This document shows, piece after piece, positions 54,715 through 56,156 of a stretch of DNA of 56,156 bases (position 1 is the stretch's first letter; each line of letters begins with the position of its first letter). Origin of the DNA: DASYHS01 sp035998295 (lineage in GTDB: Bacteria; Pseudomonadota; Alphaproteobacteria; Azospirillales; Azospirillaceae); NCBI RefSeq assembly GCF_035998295.1, contig NZ_DASYHS010000176.1:1-56156 (forward strand). The letters run 5' to 3'. A program made the translations under genes and the position numbers. The notes beneath the pieces were generated by a model that was not told the DNA's origin, ran no database searches, and saw nothing but the letters and a program-made list of their open reading frames with translations.

Positions 54715-55728
54715 ATGTCCACCGTCCCCAGCGCCGACCTTCCCGTCTTCACGGACGTGCTGGACGCCGCCGCGCGCCTGCGCGGCAAGGCCGTGCAGAC
54801 GCCGCTGCTCGAGTCGCCCCTGCTCAACGACCGGCTCGGCGGGCGGCTCCTCGTCAAGCCGGAGATGCTCCAGCGCACCGGCAGCTTCAAGTTCCGCGGC
54901 GCCTTCAACAGGGTCAGCCTGATACCCGAGGAGGAGCGCAGGCGCGGCGTCGTCGCCTTCTCGTCCGGCAACCACGCCCAGGGCGTGGCCGCCGCCGCCC
55001 GCCTGCTGGGCGTCCCGGCGACGATCGTGATGCCGTCGGACGCGCCGCCGGTGAAGACGGCGAACACCCGCGCCTGGGGTGCGCGCGTCGTTCAGTACGA
55101 CCGGTGGACCGAGGACCGGGAGGCGATCGCAGCCTCGCTCGCCGCCTCGTCCGGCGCGACGCTCGTCCGTCCCTACGACGACCGCTACGTCATCGCCGGC
55201 CAGGGCACGATCGGCATCGAGATCGCCGACCAGGCCGCCGTGCTCGGGATCGAGGCGGACGACGTCCTGGTGCCGGCGGGCGGGGGCGGCCTGGTCGCCG
55301 GCGTGTCCCTGGCGCTCGCCGAGCGCCTGCCCGGCCTGCGCGTCCATTCCGCCGAGCCGGAGGGCTTCGACGACCATCGGCGGTCCCTGGAGGCCGGCGC
55401 GCGGGTCGGCAACGACCCCGCGGCGACGTCGTTCTGCGACGCGCTGCTGGCGCCGACGCCGGGAAGGATCACCTTCGCCGTCAACCGGGCGCTCCTTGCG
55501 GGCGGGGTCGCGGTCGGCGACGACGAGGTCTGCACGGCGATGGCGGCCGCCTTCGAGTATTTCAAGCTCGTCGTCGAGCCCGGCGGCGCCGTGGCGCTGG
55601 CCGCCGTCCTGGCCGGCCGCATCCCGGTCGAGGGCCGCACCGTCGTGGTCGTCTGCTCGGGCGGCAACGTGGAGCCCGCGCTTCACTGCGAGGCCCTGCG
55701 CCGGGCGGCGGCAATAACGGCGGGTTGA
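54715..55728 (+). CDS. Threonine/serine dehydratase without ACT domain
   Basis: 337 residues. PLP Lys in QRTGSFKFRGAFNRV, phosphate loop FSSGNHAQGVA, GGGGLVAGV. It lacks the ACT domain of the 23964 gene and thus probably lacks feedback control. Possible activities are threonine/serine dehydratase or serine/hydroxyaspartate racemase. ATG 54715 is the family start; the open frame runs upstream through the transglycosylase 3' end. Confidence 0.9.
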   Translation: MSTVPSADLPVFTDVLDAAARLRGKAVQTPLLESPLLNDRLGGRLLVKPEMLQRTGSFKFRGAFNRVSLIPEEERRRGVVAFSSGNHAQGVAAAARLLGVPATIVMPSDAPPVKTANTRAWGARVVQYDRWTEDREAIAASLAASSGATLVRPYDDRYVIAGQGTIGIEIADQAAVLGIEADDVLVPAGGGGLVAGVSLALAERLPGLRVHSAEPEGFDDHRRSLEAGARVGNDPAATSFCDALLAPTPGRITFAVNRALLAGGVAVGDDEVCTAMAAAFEYFKLVVEPGGAVALAAVLAGRIPVEGRTVVVVCSGGNVEPALHCEALRRAAAITAG

Positions 55729-55860
55729 TGGCTATTTGTGGTATCGCCGAAGTAATCGAAAGGTTAACGTACCCTCCCCCTTGGTTCTATTTTCGAAACC
55801 TCCGTGAAGGTGATGCCCGAAAGGGGTAAACCCTCTGCCCGGTCCTTGCAGGGGAAGTCT

Positions 55861-55876
55861 TTTACCAGTCGTTAAC
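55861..55876 (+). promoter_or_regulatory. Near-consensus CtrA-type box upstream of a small gene
   Basis: TTTA, seven bases, TTAAC: one mismatch to the consensus. It ends 57 bases before the ATG at 55934. Another lone GTTAAC lies at about 55774. In the same 205-base gap GC content is lower than in the flanking genes. Confidence 0.35.
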
Positions 55877-55933
55877 CAGGGAAACGGCGTAATAGCGTCA
55901 TCTTCAACACGCGCTGCCAAAGGACCTCGAACG

Positions 55934-56152
55934 ATGTTCCCGACGACGATCCCCTCGGAAATCCGCGCCTCCTGCCGCGTCCATGCCCGCCTCCTCGATG
56001 CCTTCATCGAGATCACCCGGGCGGAGCTCGACCGGCAGACCTGCACCTTCGCCCAGGAGAGCCTGCGGGAGACGCTGGAGGGGCTGCGCGCGGACCGGAA
56101 AGCGTACGGCGCGCTCGCGGGGCTCGTGGCCGTGGTCGACAACGCCGCCTGA
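55934..56152 (+). CDS. Small uncharacterised protein (72 residues)
   Basis: No family recognised. Mostly helical with a HARLLDAFIEITRAELDR stretch; no signal peptide or membrane segment. Complete within the window (TGA at the end). A near-consensus CtrA-type box lies upstream. Confidence 0.6.
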   Translation: MFPTTIPSEIRASCRVHARLLDAFIEITRAELDRQTCTFAQESLRETLEGLRADRKAYGALAGLVAVVDNAA

Positions 56153-56156
56153 GGGG

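Overview
This is a chromosomal segment from a GC-rich, motile alphaproteobacterium. Rhodospirillales in the broad sense is the best guess. The evidence is gene order and marker proteins: a ribD-ribE-ribB-ribH-nusB-thiL run, the folK-rpoZ-rsh-acpS-lepB-rnc-era / recO-parC region, a MucR/Ros regulator, an LdtR-like MarR regulator, a K+-independent proton pyrophosphatase, a metal-site-variant HemB, and TTAA-N7-TTAAC (CtrA-type) boxes in front of flagellar genes. I see no rRNA, tRNA, CRISPR array, insertion sequence or prophage. The genome part shown is core-like and dense, with many 4-base ATGA stop/start overlaps.

Layout. 1-8869 (minus): rpiB, nrdR, ribD, ribE, a RibBX-type ribB, ribH, nusB, thiL, then a FliL-like gene with its own CtrA-type box, and hppA running off the left edge. 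9337-10652: mucR, a small DUF6898-type protein, and an LdtR-like regulator. 10715-13958 (minus): a valine-degradation set (isobutyryl-CoA dehydrogenase, 3-hydroxyisobutyryl-CoA hydrolase, 3-hydroxyisobutyrate dehydrogenase). 14139-17134 (plus): lipid-kinase-like protein, metallophosphoesterase, hemB. 17160-19829 (minus): an uncharacterised 164-residue protein, an alpha/beta hydrolase, an ornithine-decarboxylase-family enzyme. 19992-25178 (plus): aldehyde dehydrogenase, penicillin-acylase-family hydrolase, threonine dehydratase. Then a flavin reductase-like gene (minus), motA-motB behind a CtrA-type box, and bpt.

28978-33412 is a complete branched-chain amino-acid type ABC transporter operon, with a strong hairpin after the binding-protein gene. 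33676-37143 is a TRAP transporter for 2-oxoacids or similar, with the binding protein on plus and the two membrane subunits convergent on minus. 37330-49776 is the information-processing cluster on minus (folK, rpoZ, rsh, DUF2062 gene, acpS, lepB, rnc, era, recO, parC), interrupted by one plus-strand PAS-PAS-GGDEF-EAL gene. 49981-56152 holds a NYN-domain protein coupled to a family-5 type uracil-DNA glycosylase, smpB-dapA on minus, a lytic transglycosylase, a second threonine dehydratase, and a small unknown gene.

I found no obviously new multi-gene defence or biosynthetic system. The most interesting points are the CtrA-type boxes tying a lone FliL-like gene and motAB to one regulator, the RibBX enzyme with its cyclohydrolase site erased, a TRAP permease with a three-motif FxDLF tail, an EAL protein with a broken GGDEF inserted between era and recO, and several independent 14-15 bp tandem repeats, two of which multiply in-frame Met codons at gene starts.
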